In this document: one piece after another, positions 6,112-7,900 of the stretch
How the letters are laid out: each line of letters begins with the position of its first letter
Position numbering within the stretch: position 1 is the stretch's first letter
Source of the DNA: an uncultured Deferribacteraceae bacterium
GTDB lineage: Bacteria; Chrysiogenota; Deferribacteres; Deferribacterales; Mucispirillaceae
Length of the DNA: 7,900 bases
Assembly: GCA_947039055.1 (NCBI GenBank)
Contig: CAMQYB010000076.1
Span: forward strand, 1-7,900
Direction: 5' to 3'
The notes under the pieces: model-generated
Told to the model about the DNA's origin: nothing
Database searches by the model: none
Seen by the model: the letters and a program-made list of their open reading frames with translations, nothing else
Program-made: the position numbers and the translations under genes

Positions 6112-6810
6112 TTACTCCGATTGTAACGACTCTTTTATATCTCTTTCTGTATTAGAGAAGAAGTCTAAAACTCTAATAAAAATTGCAGCCACAACACCTA
6201 TAACAAACCCTCCGATATGAGCGTATACAGCAACGTTTAAACCACCTCTATCGAAAAACAGTATCCCTAGCTGAATTGCAAGCCATCCAAATATAAATAC
6301 TATAGCTCTGATATCTCTTATAAAAACAAATATAACAACTATAAACAATGTTTTGATTTTCTCTTTAGGATACAATATTAAATATGCTCCGATGATACCA
6401 GCTACTGCTCCTGATGCACCGATAATTGGAAAGCCTGAACTGATATCTGACATAACCTGTGCAACGCCTGCAACCATTCCAAAAAACATATATAATGAAA
6501 TAAACCTACAATGACCTAATCTATTTTCTACAGCTCCTCCAAAAATATATATAAAGTATATATTAAAGAAAAGATGTAAATATCCGCTATGTAAAAATTG
6601 ATATGTGAAAAATGGGTATATCATCTCCCAAATAGGTATAACTTCAAATGGCACGCCTAATTTGTTTGGTATAAGACCAAAATCTAGGAGATATAGGTTA
6701 GATGATATCCTTATTTGTATATAAACAAATATTAAAATATTGATTACCACTAACATATATGTGAAAAAAGGTGTGCCCTCTGTTTTTGCAAGGTTTTTCA
6801 AAGGAAACAA
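6112..6810 (-). CDS. Rhomboid-family intramembrane serine protease
   Basis: The 232-residue, highly hydrophobic protein has about six membrane segments. The active-site pattern is complete: H74-x4-H79-x3-N83 (HSGYLHLFFN), the nucleophile GASGAVAG with Ser133, and the second catalytic residue in AHIGGFVIG with His198. Rhomboids cut substrate proteins within or near the membrane; the substrate here is unknown. The start is a TTG at 6810 with a GGGGGA-type ribosome site 9 nt upstream; no in-frame ATG gives a natural N-terminus before the first membrane segment. It is first in the run leading to hypC (3-nt gap) and hypDE, so it shares their transcript. Whether it acts in hydrogenase biology is unknown; it may simply be co-transcribed. 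Confidence 0.93.
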   Translation of the reverse strand: MFPLKNLAKTEGTPFFTYMLVVINILIFVYIQIRISSNLYLLDFGLIPNKLGVPFEVIPIWEMIYPFFTYQFLHSGYLHLFFNIYFIYIFGGAVENRLGHCRFISLYMFFGMVAGVAQVMSDISSGFPIIGASGAVAGIIGAYLILYPKEKIKTLFIVVIFVFIRDIRAIVFIFGWLAIQLGILFFDRGGLNVAVYAHIGGFVIGVVAAIFIRVLDFFSNTERDIKESLQSE

Positions 6811-6819
6811 TGTAATCTT

Positions 6820-6838
6820 CCCCCTTAGTATAATTATA
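6820..6838 (-). promoter_or_regulatory. -10 box (TATAAT) and GGGGG ribosome site leading the rhomboid-hyp operon
   Basis: TATAAT at 6838-6833 on the minus strand is followed by AAGGGGG (6826-6820) and then the TTG start at 6810. This would give a very short leader of about 16-18 nt. No convincing -35 hexamer is visible at 16-18 bp upstream. The purine run supports the TTG as start. Confidence 0.45.
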
Positions 6839-6930
6839 CCATTACAATTTTATAGTAACACTTCAATTAAAAAAATACAATAACCATTTATAAAAATAAT
6901 ACTCTTTAATTAATACTCATTTTATGCTAT

Positions 6931-6936
6931 TATAAT
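6931..6936 (+). promoter_or_regulatory. -10 box (TATAAT) of the LysE-type exporter gene
   Basis: A perfect TATAAT on the plus strand would start transcription near 6943, giving a leader of about 43 nt to the proposed ATT start at 6986. The -35 region is only AT-rich. The 175-bp gap 6811-6985 between the divergent genes holds this box and the rhomboid box and is otherwise featureless AT-rich sequence. Confidence 0.4.
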
Positions 6937-6985
6937 AACTCAATAATATCACGGAATCTTTTTATTAAAGAAAGGGTGTGTAAAT

Positions 6986-7651
6986 ATTTTAAGCTATTTT
7001 ATAGACGGATTTTTAATTGAATTAACTCTGATCGTTACAATTGGAATGCAAAATGCTTTTATTCTACGTCAAAGCATAAAAAAAGAACATATTGTTACAG
7101 CTATTTTGATATTGACATTAGTTGAATCATCTCTCCTATTTGCAGGAACTGCTGGAATGGGAGTGTTGCTTACTATCTTTCCTAATCTATCTAAAATCAT
7201 AACGATAATAGGTGCTCTATTTCTTATTGTCTACGCTATCAAATCTATCGTTTCTGCTATTCGTAATACAGATATGTTGACAGTTGATGAAACAGGTAAT
7301 AAATTAAAACCCTTATCAATCGTTATACTAGCTTTAGGTTTTGGATATCTTAATCCACATGTTATTGTCGATATGACATTGATGGGAAGTTTAGCTATAC
7401 ACAACTATCCTCACCAGTGGGAGTTCTTTGCAGGTGCAGTTGTTGGAGCGTTTACATGGTATGTGTTTTTAGGCTTGCTCGGTAGGTTTTGTGCTAAAAA
7501 ACTTAGCGAACCTAAAGTATGGAAAGTTGTTAATATTATCATCGCCATACTCTGCTTATTTATGGCTTATAAATTTGTCGGCGGACTGAACGGCGACCCT
7601 CATGATCACGAACATCCATTCGAACATACAAAAACAGTAAACCCAGAATAG
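6986..7651 (+). CDS. LysE/ArgO-type amino-acid exporter, probable ATT start
   Basis: LysE-family proteins export basic or other amino acids through the inner membrane. From ATT 6986 the product is 221 residues with about six membrane segments. It shows LSYFIDGFLIELTLIVTIGMQN-type start spacing, QNAFILRQ (the family usually has G[PA]QNAF.LRQG), AGTAGMG, and the family block LNPHVIVDMTLMGSLAI. The tail carries HDHEHPFEH, unusual for LysE. The only in-frame ATG (7046) would remove the first membrane segment and split the conserved GxQNAF motif. Upstream to the stop at 6944 there is no ATG, GTG or TTG in frame. The ATT at 6986 has a SD-like AAAGGGTG 7 nt before it, so it is the best start; a decayed start codon is the alternative. 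The gene diverges from the rhomboid operon. Confidence 0.8.
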   Translation: MLSYFIDGFLIELTLIVTIGMQNAFILRQSIKKEHIVTAILILTLVESSLLFAGTAGMGVLLTIFPNLSKIITIIGALFLIVYAIKSIVSAIRNTDMLTVDETGNKLKPLSIVILALGFGYLNPHVIVDMTLMGSLAIHNYPHQWEFFAGAVVGAFTWYVFLGLLGRFCAKKLSEPKVWKVVNIIIAILCLFMAYKFVGGLNGDPHDHEHPFEHTKTVNPE

Positions 7652-7720
7652 ATTTAAACCTAGATGATTTCTACGGACATGAACTTTGATTAATATTAAT
7701 TTTATATCTAGTTCAATATC

Positions 7721-7900
7721 TTACGTTTGAAAAAGATCTAACTTCTTGAGAACTTGCGATTGCTTGCTTATGGCGAATAACTTATGGTTGCTAAATTGCG
7801 ATTGCTTACTTGTGGCGAATAACTTATGATTGGTAAATTGCGATTGCTTACTTGTGGCGAATAACTTGTGTTTGCTAAATTGCGATTGCTTACTTGTGGC
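7721..7900 (-). CDS. Possible C-terminal end of a repeat protein (14-residue units), runs off the right edge
   Basis: One minus-strand frame is open from the right edge through the 42-bp repeats to a TAA at 7723-7721, giving 59 residues with the repeated unit ATSKQSQFSNHKLF. The repeat length is a multiple of three, so an open frame is easy to obtain; a second minus frame is also open through the full copies up to a stop in the leftmost one. The start lies outside the window and no known domain is seen. It may equally be non-coding repeat DNA. Confidence 0.2.
   Translation of the reverse strand, partial: ATSKQSQFSKHKLFATSKQSQFTNHKLFATSKQSQFSNHKLFAISKQSQVLKKLDLFQT
7754..7900. repeat. 42-bp tandem repeat array, three full copies plus a half, continuing rightward
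   Basis: Copies begin at 7754, 7796, 7838 and 7880, each with TTGCGATTGCTT and, further in, GGCGAATAACTT. They differ by only a few substitutions, and the two halves of the unit are equally conserved. The period is exactly 42 bp with no insertions, so there are no unique spacers and this is not CRISPR. The array is more GC-rich than its surroundings and lies past the end of the LysE-type gene. The 69 bases from 7652 to 7720 contain nothing recognisable. Confidence 0.92.

Noticed and set aside
7046..7651. LysE-type exporter starting at the ATG
   Set aside because: This start removes the first membrane segment and cuts the conserved GxQNAF motif, so the longer frame is preferred.
7754..7900. 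CRISPR-like array
   Set aside because: The copies abut with an exact 42-bp period and no unique spacers; this is a plain tandem repeat.

Overview
The window is AT-rich, about one-third GC by eye. It reads as chromosomal DNA of a Gram-negative bacterium that uses hydrogen or is otherwise anaerobic. Supporting this are a PilM-type pilus ATPase-fold protein, an exported AMIN-type protein, a c-type cytochrome with a signal peptide, three [NiFe]-hydrogenase maturation genes and a stand-alone hisI. A lineage such as Deferribacterota or a relative would fit, but no marker gene here fixes the taxon, so that is a guess.

Nine genes lie on the minus strand, so read them from right to left. The rhomboid protease gene (6112-6810, TTG start, promoter-like TATAAT just upstream) leads a tight run: hypC, hypD, hypE and a small monohaem cytochrome c. 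hypD and hypE overlap as ATGA, and the cytochrome start lies 44 nt inside hypE. HypC, HypD and HypE together build the Fe(CN)2CO group of [NiFe] hydrogenases. HypC carries an unusual His/Cys-rich C-terminal tail that looks metal-binding. hypA, hypB, hypF and the hydrogenase itself are not in the window.

A 317-bp gap (2847-3163) follows. It holds a 46-bp direct duplication with an inverted third half-copy, directly upstream of a good sigma70-type promoter for hisI. After hisI comes a second minus-strand operon: pilM, then an AMIN-like exported protein with a Lys/DNSS-repeat tail, then a lysine-rich ORF that overlaps it and runs off the left edge. This looks like a rearranged or split type IV pilus pilM...pilQ locus.

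On the plus strand, diverging from the rhomboid gene, is a LysE/ArgO-type amino-acid exporter. Its full-length frame has no ATG, GTG or TTG start; an ATT at 6986, behind a Shine-Dalgarno-like sequence, is the best candidate. The right edge is filled by 42-bp tandem repeats (three full copies and one partial) that continue out of the window.

No RNA gene, CRISPR array, insertion sequence or complete new multi-gene system could be supported. The most unusual items are the HypC tail, the apparently split AMIN/secretin arrangement, the non-standard exporter start and the two repeat families.
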